The notes beneath the pieces are model-generated. The model ran no database searches, was not told the DNA's origin, and saw only the letters and a list, made by a program, of their open reading frames with translations. A program made the position numbers and the translations under genes. Source: Kitagawia praeruptora (taxonomy: Eukaryota > Streptophyta > Magnoliopsida > Apiales > Apiaceae). Taken from it: 64,000 nt of DNA. Position 1 is the first letter of the stretch. Every line of letters starts with the position of its first letter. Below, one piece after another: positions 43,070 through 55,267 of this stretch. The stretch is from assembly GCA_037693485.1 (NCBI GenBank), contig CM075350.1, positions 127,780,001-127,844,000 on the forward strand. The letters run 5' to 3'.

Positions 43070-43191
43070 AAGGGATTAAGTGTGCTAAAATTAGTAAAAA
43101 TCATAGCCTAGGTGCCCAGCTTGTTATATCAAGGGATTAAGTGTGCTAAAATTAGTAAAAATCATAGCCTAGGTGCCCAGCTTGTTATATC
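43070..43191. repeat. 61-bp tandem duplication
   Basis: 43070-43130 is repeated exactly at 43131-43191. A third partial copy of its end (GCCCAGCTTGTTATATC) follows near 43205. Confidence 0.95.
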
Positions 43192-43351
43192 CCTACTATG
43201 AATTGCCCAGCTTGTTATATCTCCAATTACAAAATTTACAGTAAGATGACATAGATATATAAGCTAGTGGTCAAATAGAAACCAATCTTAGAATAGAAAC
43301 TAGAAATCAACACTAAATAAATTATATTTCATTCATTCTAATGGCCCCGCC

Positions 43352-43542
43352 AGGGGCACCTTCACAAAAAGTGTTTAAAATTATTGGCTCCACCCAGCAA
43401 AAAAAAAAAAAAAAAAATTACTGTTCACGCTGACGTCACTGCCACGTCAGCAGTGAACAGTATTTTTTTATTATTATTATTTTTTTATTTTTTGCTGGAT
43501 GGAGCCAAGAATATTATGAACTTTTTGTATTGGGGTACCCCT
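43352..43542. mobile_element. Foldback (MITE-like) element
   Basis: 191 bp whose halves are inverted copies: AGGGGCACC against GGGTACCCCT at the ends, TTGGCTCCACCCAGC against GCTGGATGGAGCCAA, and a central stem of ACTGTTCACGCTGACGT against ACGTCAGCAGTGAACAGT with a 7-nt loop. A poly-A run on one arm faces a T-rich run on the other. No clear target duplication, so the superfamily stays open. Confidence 0.7.
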
Positions 43543-43992
43543 AATTTGATCATTAGATTAGCTTGAAATATTTAATTTATGTTTAGTTTCTAGTTTCTAT
43601 TCTAATTTAGTTTCTATTAGAACAAGACCCTAGATATATATAAGTGGAACTACATGTTCTGGGAGAGACGATCATTTAACATAATGTATTTAAAGTAAGA
43701 TGACAAAGATGTAACTGGAATTGCGAGTTCTAGGATTGCCGGTCATATAAAATAGTGTATTTGGAGTAAGGTAATCACAATTATCTATAGTCTGATGTAT
43801 ATTAATCTTTGTAATTTAAATATCTAGGTGTAGAAGTGATATAATATAAATATAAAGGTATGCCTGAGGTAGTTTGGTTTTATTTGATCTGGAGCTAAGT
43901 AAGTTTTAATGCATCAAATGTAATAATAACTTCCTTTTTAACAAGTTTTGGATTGTGTACTGAGATTAATTTTACACCTGACCTTTACACAG
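43543..43992. other. Upstream of the ankyrin pseudogene, no gene seen
   Basis: AT-rich. It ends in a splice-acceptor-like TTTACACAG at 43984-43992, which suggests that it contains an intron or a lost first exon of the ankyrin gene. Confidence 0.45.
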
Positions 43993-46407
43993 AGGAACAA
44001 AGAGATAGAAAATTACCTAGCTATCTGTTTGCCACTCTATGAAGCTGCACTCAAAGGTGACTGGCAAGCTGCTATTAGGCAGATATCCACAGGCGATAAA
44101 TGTGAGCATTACCAAGAATTACGATATTGCTCTTCACATTGCATCGTCGACAAAACAAACACACTTTGTGGAAGAACTGGTGAAGTTAATGGAACCTGAG
44201 GACTTGGAACTTGAAAACAAAAACTGGAACACGGCTCTCTGCTTTGCAGCTGGAACAGTTAAAATTGCTGATATTATGGTGAAAAGGAAACCTAACCTTC
44301 TCCAGAAACGTGGAAATGATAATATGTAGTCACCACTCTTGATGGCAGTTTGTTTGGACACAAAGACATGGTCTCATATCTTTATTTTAAGACTAATAAT
44401 ATGAGAGAAGACGACTGGAACGATACGGATAGAATAATGCTACTGCATGCTTGTGTCAGCGCAAATCTATATGGTAAACTTTCTCTTGGTAGTACCATAC
44501 TAATTAGTAAAATTAAATTTCATTAGTGCCATTCCAAATCAAAATAAATTTCATCATCCCTGTTCATTTCCTCTTGTCCAAGTTGATAAATTAAAGTTGA
44601 TAAATTAAGGCGGAGCGGATCGAATAACGCACACAGATTCAGTTGCAAGGGATTTATAAACGAAATAAAAGCATCTAATGTTGTTCCAGTACCTACAGAA
44701 ACTTTATATTTTGTATGTCATAAGTCTTATTTCTGCAGTTATTGATAATATGGAGCACAACAGAACCCTTGTCTAAATATTTAACCTGTTAACAAAGGGA
44801 TATGTAGCACATTTGGTGAATATGAGAAGTTGTGTTTTCTCTAAAATAATCTTTTAAGATAACTCTGCCAGAGGACGATCTATGGGTTCTGCAAGCCCAG
44901 TGTGCTCTGCTACCTCAATGTCTATATTTCATATCAGCTGATTATGATCTTCTTGCATCTGTTTTTTTTATCAATTATAGATTTGTGCTTTATATATGGA
45001 AAGTTCATATATCTTGATGATGCATTACATCTGGATTCTGAAGTGTCCCTTAAATAAGCAGAGTAGTGCTAGAGACCCCAAATTTAGTCCCCAAAAAAGT
45101 CCCCAAATGACATGGCATGAGTGATTTGGCAAATTGTAATGTTTTAATTGGATGGCCCTGGCGGGCCCATTATAATTATAACCAATCACATTCATTTGGT
45201 AACAATTTTTGGTACCCAATTTGGTACCTCTAGCATTTTTCAAACAAGTATGTCCTTTCAAACAGGTTCCTGGATCAGGGCTTGATCATAAATATCACTC
45301 GTTTGCCAAATTATAAGTTCAGCCTAGAATATTTTTCATGCTTCCTATACACGGAACGTCTTTCACTGTATTGATGGATCTTCATAAATGGTTTGTTTAA
45401 AAACTTGAGTTCATCAAGTTGTTATATCTTATAACAGTTTATCTAATTTTGTAGATGCTGCATTGAAATTATTGCACGATTGTTATATCTTATACAGTTT
45501 TGTAGATACTGTATTAATCATAAATATCTTATAACAGTTTATCTAATTTTGTAGATGTTGCAATATTGCATTGAAATTATTGCACAATCACAAAAAAGAA
45601 CTAGTTCTGGCAACTAACAACAATGCACTCCATGTTTTGGCTAGAAATCCATCAGTATTTGATGGAACCAGGCAGCCCATGTTTTGGAGACTACTTAACA
45701 AATGTAAGTTCTGCCGCTTAATGCACTATCTTTTGTTGGCCGGATGATGATGTAAGATTTTTCAATTTTGTTTCCTAAAATAAAAGGAATATATAACATT
45801 AATAATTCAGGAGGGAAAAACATTTATCGAAAAGTGAAGAGAGTGAACCTATTCTATGTCCCGTGTCATATTATTAATTTTTTTTACAGTACTTCCTGGA
45901 CCAAGAATAGGACCAGGTGAAAAGAAGTGTCAAGCACTTGAAATAGTCCGGATAATTCGGGGAGAGGTTGTTAAACTGAACGATGAAGACATATGGAATA
46001 TAATTAGAGGCCCTCCAAAGATTATAAAGTTCAGAGAAGGCAACCACCCTGCTGCTAAGTATGTCCAGAGATTTGCTGGATATCCATCTCGAGTTTTGTT
46101 TGTTGCTGCTGCGTTAGGAAATACTAAATTTTTGGTCGAGCTTCTTCGATTGTGTCCTGAGCTGATATGGAAAATAGATGACAATGATGGAACAATTTTC
46201 CATGTTGCAGTCTTGCATCGTCAGGAGAGTGTCTACAATCTGCTATATGAGATAGGCTCAATTAAGAACCTTGTAATAAATTTTAATTTTAATGATACAA
46301 ATGACAACAATATGCTGCACTTGGCGGCCATGATACCACCACAAAGTCGACTTGATATTGTGTCAGGCGCAGCTCTTCAAATGCAAAGGGAAATATTGTG
46401 GTTCAAG
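43993..46407 (+). pseudogene. Ankyrin-repeat (ITN1/ACD6-like) gene remnant, 3' end missing
   Basis: Three exons are visible. Exon A, 43993-44473 (YLAICLPLYEAALKGDWQAA, then after a shift near 44080 AINVSITKNYDIALHIASST and FVEELVKLMEPEDLELENKN), has a stop at 44327 and a GT donor. Exon B, about 45555-45703 (VLATNNNALHVLARNPSVFD), has a GTAAGT donor. Exon C, 45891-46407 (LPGPRIGPGEKKCQALEIVR, YPSRVLFVAAALGNTKFLVE, NDGTIFHVAVLHRQESVYNL), has an AAG/GTAAAT donor. Family members end in a membrane PGG domain exon. I find none before the gypsy sequence at 48810. Intact relatives are membrane ankyrin proteins in stress and defence signalling. Frameshift, stop and missing exon make this a pseudogene. 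Confidence 0.85.
45061..45241. mobile_element. Mutator-type MITE, copy 1 (in pseudogene intron)
   Basis: 181 bp starting GAGTAGTGCTAGAGACCCC and ending TCTAGCATTTTTC, with imperfect terminal inverted repeats around TGCTAGAG. The flanking 9-mers AAATAAGCA and AAACAAGTA agree at seven of nine positions, a decayed 9-bp target duplication. Almost identical to copy 2. Confidence 0.85.
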
Positions 46408-46653
46408 GTAAATCTTCCTTCCACATAACTACTAGACCTAAGAACAGTACTTTTGCCTAGATAATTTTAGCTATTTAATAATTTTTTTTATCAGCTATTT
46501 AATAATTAAATGTATGAATTCCTTTTTTCGGTACTCCCTTTTTTTTCATAGTTTCTGAATGCAGGTCAAATTTACCAAATGCAGTTCATGGAGATTACAT
46601 GTATAAAAACATCATAATAAATATTATTTTGAGAAATACTAGAGGTCCTAAAA

Positions 46654-46834
46654 GAGTAGTGCTAGGGACCCCAAATTTAGTCCCCAAAAAAGTCCCCAAA
46701 TGACATGGCATGAGTGATTTGGCAAATTGTAATGTTTTAATTGGATGGCCCTGGCGGGCCCATTTTAATTATAACCAATCACATTCATTTGGTAACAATT
46801 TTTGGTACCCAATTTGGTACCTCTAGCATTTTTC
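46654..46834. mobile_element. Mutator-type MITE, copy 2
   Basis: 181 bp, near-identical to copy 1, flanked by a perfect 9-bp duplication GTCCTAAAA (46645-46653 and 46835-46843), the size left by Mutator-like transposases. Confidence 0.92.
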
Positions 46835-46843
46835 GTCCTAAAA

Positions 46844-47382
46844 ACATCAATTTCACTAATTAAAACATGTCACGTATCTTTGGAGTTAGTTTGGGACCTT
46901 AGCATTGCTTGTTTGACTTCTTGGCACATACTTTAATAAGTTTGACCGCATAATAAATATTATTTTTCTTTCTGTGAATAAAAATAGACAATAAAATTTT
47001 AATTTACAAAAAAAAATTATTTAAACGAATAATTTTTACTATGCTATCAAAACTTTAAGTATGTATCAAATAGTCAAACGACTATTAAAAAAAACTGGAG
47101 GAGTATTAAATAAAACTATATATGCTAACAAAAATCCCATTCTTTGTTGAGTTATCTCACCCAAAGTTTGTTAGAAGCCTTGCATGCTATAGCTTGCAAT
47201 TTTATTTTTTTTGCTAAGTTGGTATACCATGCAATTATGTAACAAGTTTCAATACCACACGTCAGTTAACTAATAAAAATCAAAAATTATTTTAGGGCCA
47301 ATCAGAGCTAATTCCTAAAATTTAGACCTTTCCTTATTTTCAATCCCACCCTACCTCTTTAACCATGGTTAGTTAACACTTC
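46844..47382. other. AT-rich sequence without a visible gene
   Basis: No open frame of note. This is where the last exon of the ankyrin gene would be expected, and nothing like the PGG domain is seen. Confidence 0.5.
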
Positions 47383-48480
47383 AAATTTAAATACAATAAC
47401 GATTTTATTAAACATATCCATAAATACCTATTTTTTAAATCAAAAAATATTTACTAGAAAATCACAATTTTAATTTGAAATCAATCACGATATACTACTA
47501 TATATTTTAAATTAAATTTCATAATTAATCATTCATTAATCAACCACTCTTTTAATATAAAGCCAACCACAATCATATTATCATACATTATAAATTGATT
47601 TTTATGATATATATTGTACAATTATAATCGATATTAAATAATTATAATCTAACTTAACTAAAAATCTGAAAAAATCGGATTTGAAATCAGATTTTAAATA
47701 ACTTGGATAAAATCCATATATACCTTCAAAATTTTGATTTTTTTTATAAGCTCAAAAATAAATTTATTCATAATTTGTTAATAAAATTAATTAATAAATG
47801 CATATAAGCCAACACTACAAAATCGGATTTGAACAAATTGTAAATATCTTGGATAAAATCCATATATTTAAACACTCCATTTTTTGAAAGGTTCAAAAAT
47901 ATATTTATTCACAATTTGTTAATAAAATAATTAATAAATTCATATAAACGAATTTAAATACAATAATGATTTTATTAAACATATTCATAAATACAAATTT
48001 TTTAAATCAAAAAATATTTACTAGAAAATCACGATTTTAATTTGAAATCAATCACGATATACTATTATATTTTTTAAAATAAATTTCATAATTGATCATT
48101 CATTAATCAACCACTCTTTTAATATAAAGTCAATCACAATCATATTATCATATGATTTTTATAATATATATTGTACAATTATAATCGATATTAAATAATT
48201 ATAATCTAATTTAATTAAAAATCTGAAAAAATCGGATTTGAAATCAGATTTTAAATAATTTGGATAAAATCCATACCTTCCAAAATTTGATTTTTTTATA
48301 AGCTCAAACAAATAAATGCATATAAGCCAACACTACAAAATCGGATTTGAACAAATTTTGAATGGCTTGGATAAAATCCATATCTTCAAAAACTCGATTT
48401 TTTAAAAGGTTCAAAAATATATTTACTCACAATTTGTTAATAAAATAATTAATAAATTCATATAAACGCACACTACATAT
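47383..48480. repeat. AT-rich tandem duplication, about 567-bp unit
   Basis: 47383-47949 (starting AAATTTAAATACAATAACG) is repeated from 47950 on with moderate divergence. Inside each unit a shorter motif (AAATCGGATTTGAA...GGATAAAATCCATA) occurs twice. No coding potential. The tail of the second unit is included in the larger 8.24-kb duplication. Confidence 0.8.
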
Positions 48481-48809
48481 ATTTTAATTATTTTAATTAT
48501 TAAATATGCGCTATAAGAGTATTATTATTAGCTGGTGAATAAATTACCAATCAAAAATTAAAATTATTTTAGAGGCAATCAGAATTTACTTCTAAACTTT
48601 AAATCAATCAATCATATACAAAAATTTTATTATTTACCATGCTTAATCTAATTTACTAATCGCGGTTAAGTTAAATTTAAATATAAAATATCTTGATTTA
48701 ATAACTTTGCATATCACAAGGTTTTTAATTTTAAAAATTTCTACTAACCGTAAATATTATTTTCTATAAATCCACATAACAGTATATTACATATGGTTAT
48801 ATATCTTTT

Positions 48810-49510
48810 TGTTATAGGGAGAATATTGTATAACAATATTTATGGAGGTTGCTGGATTTACGGAGCAAAATACGGATATTTTGCTATAAGAAGAGGGATT
48901 GGGATTAGGGTTTTTGTGTTTAGAGGTGGCTGATCTTGTCTATTGAAATTCAGTGGTGAACTGTTTCTCAGACTTTACAAGATGCCTGCGTACCCTATTT
49001 ATAGGGATCAAGCCATACGTAGTTCTCTTAGAGAAGAAGTTATCTAGATGGGCTAGGGTTTCTTATGGGCTCGGCTTGGCCCAAATCCACTAGTCATCCT
49101 CTTGGGTTGTTTTTCTACCCATTTATTCGGCTCATGACTCGCATAATGCTATAATTATCTTTACTGGCGATACTGACTAGATGGCCTCGCATGCGACCTC
49201 GCTGGGTCTGGCCATGCGAGGCGATCCTCGCTGCATGGAGATAACCTACTTATGCGACCTCGCTGGGCCTGACCATAAGCCTTTGTAGTACACATGCTCT
49301 AGGCCACGCTAGACCTCTAGGCCTCGCTAGACCTCATAAACTGCGACCCGCTACTAGGGCTCGCTGGCGATCCCAAAATAATGTGATGAACTTCCCTGTG
49401 ATGGCGGACTTCAACGACCCATTCCTCATTCTTAGGCCCATTATGTGAGATGTACTGATATTCTAGCCCATTAGGCCTTTTTAGGACTTATACCAAATTC
49501 GTGCATAACA
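48810..49510 (-). repeat. Tat element 3' LTR, copy 1
   Basis: 701 bp, ends TGTTATAG and GCATAACA. The minus strand of 49511-49523 reads GCTCGGGGGTAGT-like purine sequence, the PPT. Identified from these ends, as the partner LTR is absent. It has frequent GCGAGG/CCTCGC words that continue into the coding part. Confidence 0.82.
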
Positions 49511-49702
49511 ACTACCCCCGAGTCCATATTGCCATTAGAAAGGCGATGTGGACTCAAAGAATGTCTTCCAGAAAATTGAATGCGAGGCCAAGGCCCATTA
49601 TTGACTACTCCTTTATGGGCTCTCATCGTAGGCCCAATGAATTTGAATAATTGCTAACAGCTGGCGAGTCTCTAGATCTGGTCACAGTTGCTGAGATGAT
49701 GA

Positions 49703-49743
49703 CACGTGTAGCACATCTACCTCTCTCCTTACTACTATATAAA
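49703..49743 (+). promoter_or_regulatory. Promoter candidate for the antisense ORF, copy 1
   Basis: A G-box core CACGTG at 49703-49708 and TATATAAA at 49736-49743 lie about 475 bp upstream of the ORF start, just inside the LTR and on the strand opposite to pol. The same pair occurs in copy 2 (57946-57951, 57979-57986). Confidence 0.55.
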
Positions 49744-50217
49744 CCTCAAATTTCAAATCATTTGTCACTTTCCTTATTAACATCATACCGAAGTGCTGCC
49801 AATTTGCTCCCGGATCAAACAGAGACCCAGCTCGCTTTCAATCAAGAACGAGGCCAATTTTTCTCAAGATCTTCAACTTTTCTTCTCTAAAAGTTAGTTT
49901 CTCTCTCTTGTTCTTCATTTGAATGCATGTATAGTTTATAATTTCGCAAATATTTGCTAATAATCACATGCGAAGCGAGCCTGATTAACTGCGACCCCAC
50001 ACACTTAATTTCACACTGCGAGCCCTGCCTCGCTAGACTGAAGAACGCGACCCCTTTAATAGGTAGACATACGATCAAAAATAGAATAAATGTGCGACCC
50101 CCCCCTAATATTCGTGAGTGGAGTGAGGACACTTAGATCCTTCTATTGAACCTTTTCTTCCTTTCTCTCTTTTGATATTCTGTAAGTGCACACACTAATA
50201 CTTCACAATCTTTTCAG

Positions 50218-52665
50218 ATGTCCAACGATAGCTCAAGGACTCCTTCACTTCCACACATCACCATTAGCGAGCAAGCCGCTGCAAACATTGCTAAGGCTGC
50301 CAGTGCAAGCGACAACTCCTTTTAACTATACATGGACCCTCAATGGTCGCAAGAGGAATTCAACCGAGAGACCCCTCTAACAACATGGAGAACACGACGA
50401 CCTTCCACCTCGCGGAGCCATTCTATTGATTTCCCTTCAAGCTCAGCAAATCCGGAATCCACAACTGTTCCCCCTTCTTCAGTTCAAGGCGAGGTCGACA
50501 AACTGTTGAAGAAAGGGCAAGAATTCTTTGCTGCTGTCCCCAGACTTCTCTCTCCTCTTAACCAGAATCTTCTCAACATAAGCCCTATAGTATTGACCAG
50601 CACCTCATCAATAGACTCCCTTGGCCATGCTTACTACGAGATCGAGGGTGGAGGTGACAACGAGGCCAACTCCGATGACTCCGATTATGAGGAGCCTTCC
50701 TCTGACGATGGCGGCCTTGATGAAGTGGCTAGAGTGGTTAACTTTGAAGATTACGGCTACGTTCCTGAAGCTTCCCCTCAACCTTACATTCCAACCCCTC
50801 AACCCGAATTGGAGGGCATTGTTTATGTGGGAGGACCTCGCCCCGAAAGTATTGAAGAGGGCTCGAAGGTGAAGCCAGGTCAGCCTCGCACTCTAGGCTG
50901 CAGAGACCTATCTACTTCCCTCGATGCTGAATCTTTGAGAAAGGCAGTTGACACATACAGACCGGAAGGCAAGATCATTCTACCCAAGGCCTCAATGCGA
51001 TGCTACCGCTTCAACTATACAGAAAATGGAGGAAGAGTGCCTCGCATGGTGTTGTCGTCTGCTATGATGAAAATCGGCGTCTCTTCGCCTCTCCATCCAT
51101 TCATCAGAGACGTGTGCGAGACCTACCACCTCGCTCCCATCCAGATCAATCCCAATGGATATAGAGCAATGATAGCCCTCTACATCATCTATCACAAGTT
51201 GGGATATCCCCCGCTTGATGCGAGGACCATGGGCTATTTTTTGCAATTGAAGAGATGCGGGCCATCTGACTTCGGCTATGTCTACTTCTCGGTCTGGACA
51301 GAATTTAATAAGAAAGACCTTTACCACAGTGCTCCAAGTAACGCAGGCTCATGGAAGGGGCCTTATCTTTATGTTCACGAGGTGCCCAGAATAAAGACTT
51401 CATTTAACTATCTTCCAGTAGGTCAAGTGCGAACTGTCCTGAAGGGCGAGGAGAAGACATGAGCTGATGATGTATTGAAGACGCCTCGCGAAGACAGGAA
51501 TGTACGAACCCTCCTTACCTTAGAAAACCTTATTGAATGCGGATTTTTGAAAGAAGGGATTCAGCTTCCTTCTGAGGCGGGGCCTTCAAGTGCGAGAAAG
51601 GCCTCGCTAAAGAGAAAAACGCGAGAGGAGGCCTCGTCCTCTAAAGTGGTAGTGGAAGAGGGTAATAATGCTTTTATTGTTAAAATCCAACTTCTTCTTT
51701 ATATAAATTGTCCTTATTATCATCGCATTTTCACCTTTTTACAATAATTATCTCTAACTGTTTTCTTCTTCCCTTTTTCAGATATGTCAGGTAGAAGTCG
51801 CAGACCCCCTTTCTGCTCAAAAAACAAGGAGACCCCTGTTGAAAATCCAACAGCCACTCCGCCTAAGAAAAGCGAGCTCACTCCTCCTCCCCATCCGTCA
51901 ATAACTGCCCGGGTCGCTCCTCAACCTCCCCTAACGACCCCAGAGCACGTACCGAAAAAACGCAAGACTAGCTCACTGCCTCAGGTAACAAAACCTGCGG
52001 ATACGACACCAGTGCACCATCTATATGCTAAGCATGGATACACTCATGCTACTGAAGAGGAGTGCACTGAGTGGGTGGGAGCCGAGTTAATAGAGAACTC
52101 TGAAGCGGTCTCCAAATGTTTGGCTGAGAGTTTCATCCGCTAAGCCTCGCATCTTCGAGAGCTAAAACAAGTTGTCTTCGCCAATGATAGGTTGGAAAAT
52201 GAGTTAAAGTCCTTGAAGGCCAAAGCTGAGGAGGAGAAGAAACTGATGGCGGAGAATTACAAGCGAGTCCTCCAGACTGAAACAGCGACCCTCCAGTCTG
52301 AGCTCAAGAAAATTGGCGATGAAAAAACAGCCCTCCATAAGGCTTTGACTGAGGCAGAGCAACACGAGGAAGAACTGAAGAAGACACACGGGGAGGAGCT
52401 AGCCAGGCTGAAGGAGGAGATCGCTGCTGCTCAAGCCAATCGGGAAGATATTGAAGAGGCTGCCCAGGCTGAGTTCATGAAACACTTTATCAGAAAAGTT
52501 CCTGAGTTTGACTGGTCGCAGCTTGGCCCTGGAAATGCGGAGTTCGCTGCCGATCTCCGCAAGGAAATCGAAGAAGAAGATGCCAAGAAAGCGGCCATAC
52601 TTGCTAGTGAAGCTGCTAAGGTTAATGCTGCCAACCAGGAGAAACCCAGCGAAGCTGCTACATAA
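50218..52665 (+). pseudogene. Antisense ORF (Transposase_28-like) of Tat element, copy 1
   Basis: Start at ATG 50218, directly after a TTTTCAG acceptor. Exon 1 runs to 51661 and exon 2 starts at 51782; joining GAGG to ATATG keeps the frame. The middle (MVLSSAMMKIGVSSPLHPFI, NPNGYRAMIALYIIYHKLGY, FLQLKRCGPSDFGYVYFSVW) resembles the plant 'putative gypsy type transposon' family PF04195. Acidic Ser-rich regions flank it. Exon 2 is basic/Pro-rich and then forms a long Glu/Lys/Ala coiled coil (52192-52600). Stops lie at 50324 and about 51460 (copy 2 has Lys and Arg there) and at 52141 (shared with copy 2). The function of this family in retroelements is not known. Confidence 0.8.
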
Positions 52666-53437
52666 TTTGCTAATTCTGATATTTTTGAACTGGGGATGCG
52701 GACACCCTTTGAATGTCTCGCAAGCTGTAATATTCTTTTGATAATTATCCTGATAACTTTGTGATGTATGCTGGGTTCGCATGGCGACCCGATAAATGTT
52801 TGATAACTTTGTTGATGGTAATCATATGATAATTACTTGTCTTCATTCCTTCATAAAGTGTCTTGTGTTTACTTTAACTTCATAAAATGCTCACATTCTT
52901 TATGTATCTGAAATGTTAGCTTGACCTCACGGCTGCGAAGCTTCCCTTATAGAATTTGTAGCCTTTTCTTTTAATTTTGCTTAACTTCAAGGTGGACCCT
53001 ATCTCCTTAGGATCAAAACTTGCGATGCCTTCCTTGCGAGGTTGCATACACGATCCGGAGATTGAGTTCGCACCTTGACCCTTTTTTTTTCTTTCTTTAA
53101 ACTTTGAACTTCTTTGAGGAGATACTTTTTAACTAAACTTTGAAGACATTCCCTCAGGTCGCAGTAAGTGCATTCTCGTGACCTCGTTGACCTGAGGGGT
53201 GTTCGGCCTCGCATACGCTGTGCTGGCCTAGTCCTGAAGATTTTTAACACTGACAAAAGAATAAATTGCACAACTTTTTTGGAGAACAAACTTGATAAAT
53301 ATAAATACTAGGGACAAAGCCCAACTTTCAATACATCATAACGAGGAGGTGTCCATATGATCACTACCCCCCGAGTACTTTGTATGAATTTATTCATGCT
53401 AAGTAGTTGTAGATAGAGACCACCAGGAGCGAAGCTT
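52666..53437. other. Spacer between convergent antisense ORF and pol, copy 1
   Basis: No gene. Convergent transcripts would end here. Repeated at 60910-61679. Confidence 0.6.
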
Positions 53438-54772
53438 CTACTGGTAGTATTTCCTCAAATGTTCTGCATTCCAAGCTCGTGGCATGACCATATCATCCAT
53501 ATCAGTTAGATAATACGTTCCTTCATTGATGACACCATAAACTTTATAGGGCCCTTCCCAATTGGCTCCAAAGACCCCATGAGATGAGACCTTAGTGTTA
53601 GGCATTACTCTCCTAAGTACCAAGTCCCCTACGCGAAGATGAGGCACGCGAACCTTTCCATTATAGTACCTCGCGGCTCGCCTTTGATAAGCTGCGAGCC
53701 TAAGCTGAGCCTCTTCTCTTGACTCTTGAATCATATCTAAGTAGAGCCTGTGATTGACCTCGTTTGACTCGGGGTCGTAATGTTCCCTTCTGAACGAGCC
53801 TGACCCTACCTCCACGGGCACCATGGCCTCGCACCCATATGTCAAAGAAAATGGAGTCTCACCTGTGGTGGACCTTGGGGTCGTGTTATATGACCACAAG
53901 ACCTTTGGTAGCTCTTCGGGCCAATTACCCTTACTCTCCTCCAACTTGGCTTTTAGGGTATGCTTGATTATCTTGTTGATGGCCTCGGTTTGTCCATTTG
54001 TCTGAGGGTGACTTACAGCAGAGAAACTTTTCTTGATTCCCAAACTCTCACAAAATTCTTTCATCTCCTTGCTATCAAATTGCTTCCCATTATCTGAAAT
54101 GAGCTGATATGGAATCCCATAGCGACAAACAATTGCTCTGTACACAAAGTCCTTCAATTTTTTAGCTGTGATGGTAGCAAGAGGCTCGGCCTCGGCCCAC
54201 TTAGTGAAATAGTCCACAGCCGCGACTGCATATTTTACTCCTCCCTTAGCTTTAGGGAGTTCACCAATAATATCTATTCCCCACATAGCAAAGGGCCAAG
54301 GGCTCATCAACGAGGTGAGGTGAGCAACTGGAGCATTACTGAAATTTGCATATCTTTGGCACTTGTCACATCGCCTAGCGAACTCAAAAGCATCCCTTTT
54401 CAATGTGGGCCAGAAATATCCTTGTCGTAAAATTTTCTGAGCTAGGGAACCACCCACCGAGTGATTGCCACATATTCCTTCATGGACCTCTCTCAAAATA
54501 TAGTTGCATTCTTCACCATCTACACACCTCAAAAGTGGAGTGTTGAACCCTCTTCGATACAAGACCTCGTCATAAATAACATATCGAGCCGCCTGATATT
54601 TGACCCTCCTTGCTTCTTTTTTATCCTGAGGTAGCATCCCATTCTTTACATACTCCCATATAGGGGCCATCCATGTTGACTCCTGGCTCGCTATTTCCAT
54701 AACAAATTCTTCTGGTACACTAGGTTTACTTTGAATTTCCAAGGGGATAATCCCAAGTAAAGTAGCCTCGCG
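53438..54772 (-). pseudogene. Tat element integrase, copy 1
   Basis: Gypsy integrase of about 430 residues. Zinc domain H..H..C..C (HEGICGNHSVGGSLAQ, then CDKCQRYA); catalytic core with Asp in WGIDIIGELP, Asp in LISDNGKQFDS and Glu in GQTEAINKII; C-terminal SH3-like part (GDLVLRRVM, GANWEGPYKV) and the end NAEHLRKYYQ. The domain itself is open to the stop at 53438. It is separated from RNase H by an in-frame TGA at 54770-54772. It would splice the cDNA into chromosomes if expressed. Confidence 0.93.
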
Positions 54773-55267
54773 TCACGAACCCATTTTTGCGAGGGCATCT
54801 GCTCCTTGATTTTTTGCCTTCCTGATAAACTCCACCTTTACTTGCTTGAATGACTTCATAAGCCTTTGCACACACCTTAAATGTAACTCAATCTGGGGTC
54901 CCCTGGCTTGCCATCCACATCCAACATGACCCGTGACTAACATAGAATCGCTAAATGCATTGAGATTCTCTACTTTCATTTCTATTGCGAGCTTGAGGCC
55001 GATTATGAGAGCCTCATACTCAACTGCGTTATTAGAAGCCTCGAAGGCGAAGTGAACAGCACTACTCAACTTGCGACCCTCAGGTGTAACAAGCTCGATC
55101 CCAGTACCGGCCCCTTCTTTGTTAGATGCCCCGTCAACATATAATTCCCACCACGAGGCTAAATTTTCATCTTTGAGTTTGGGGTCAACCACTTCAGGGA
55201 TCGCTATGAGAGCCCAGGCATCTTCCTCAGATTGAGAAGGAAACTCCAATATGAAATCTGCTAAAGC
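54773..55267 (-). pseudogene. Second (archaeal-type) RNase H of Tat element
   Basis: WELYVDGASNKEGAGTGIEL has the first Asp, NAVEYEALIIGLKLAIEM the Glu, FSDSMLVTGHV the next Asp, and KAKNQGADALAKMGS the last part with Asp. This dual-RNase H layout is a Tat-lineage trait. It is preceded by an in-frame stop at about 55267, where the polyprotein reads IKG*ALADFILEF; relatives have Gln. Confidence 0.88.

Noticed and set aside
31448..46407. The CopC ankyrin cargo being derived from the neighbouring ankyrin pseudogene
   Set aside because: The sequences belong to different ankyrin families: ANKRD13-type in CopC, ITN1/ACD6-like at 43993-46407.
50608..50872. Open frames of 64 and 83 codons on both strands within the antisense ORF, repeated in copy 2
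   Set aside because: They are shadows of the long plus-strand frame and are repeated only because the unit is duplicated.
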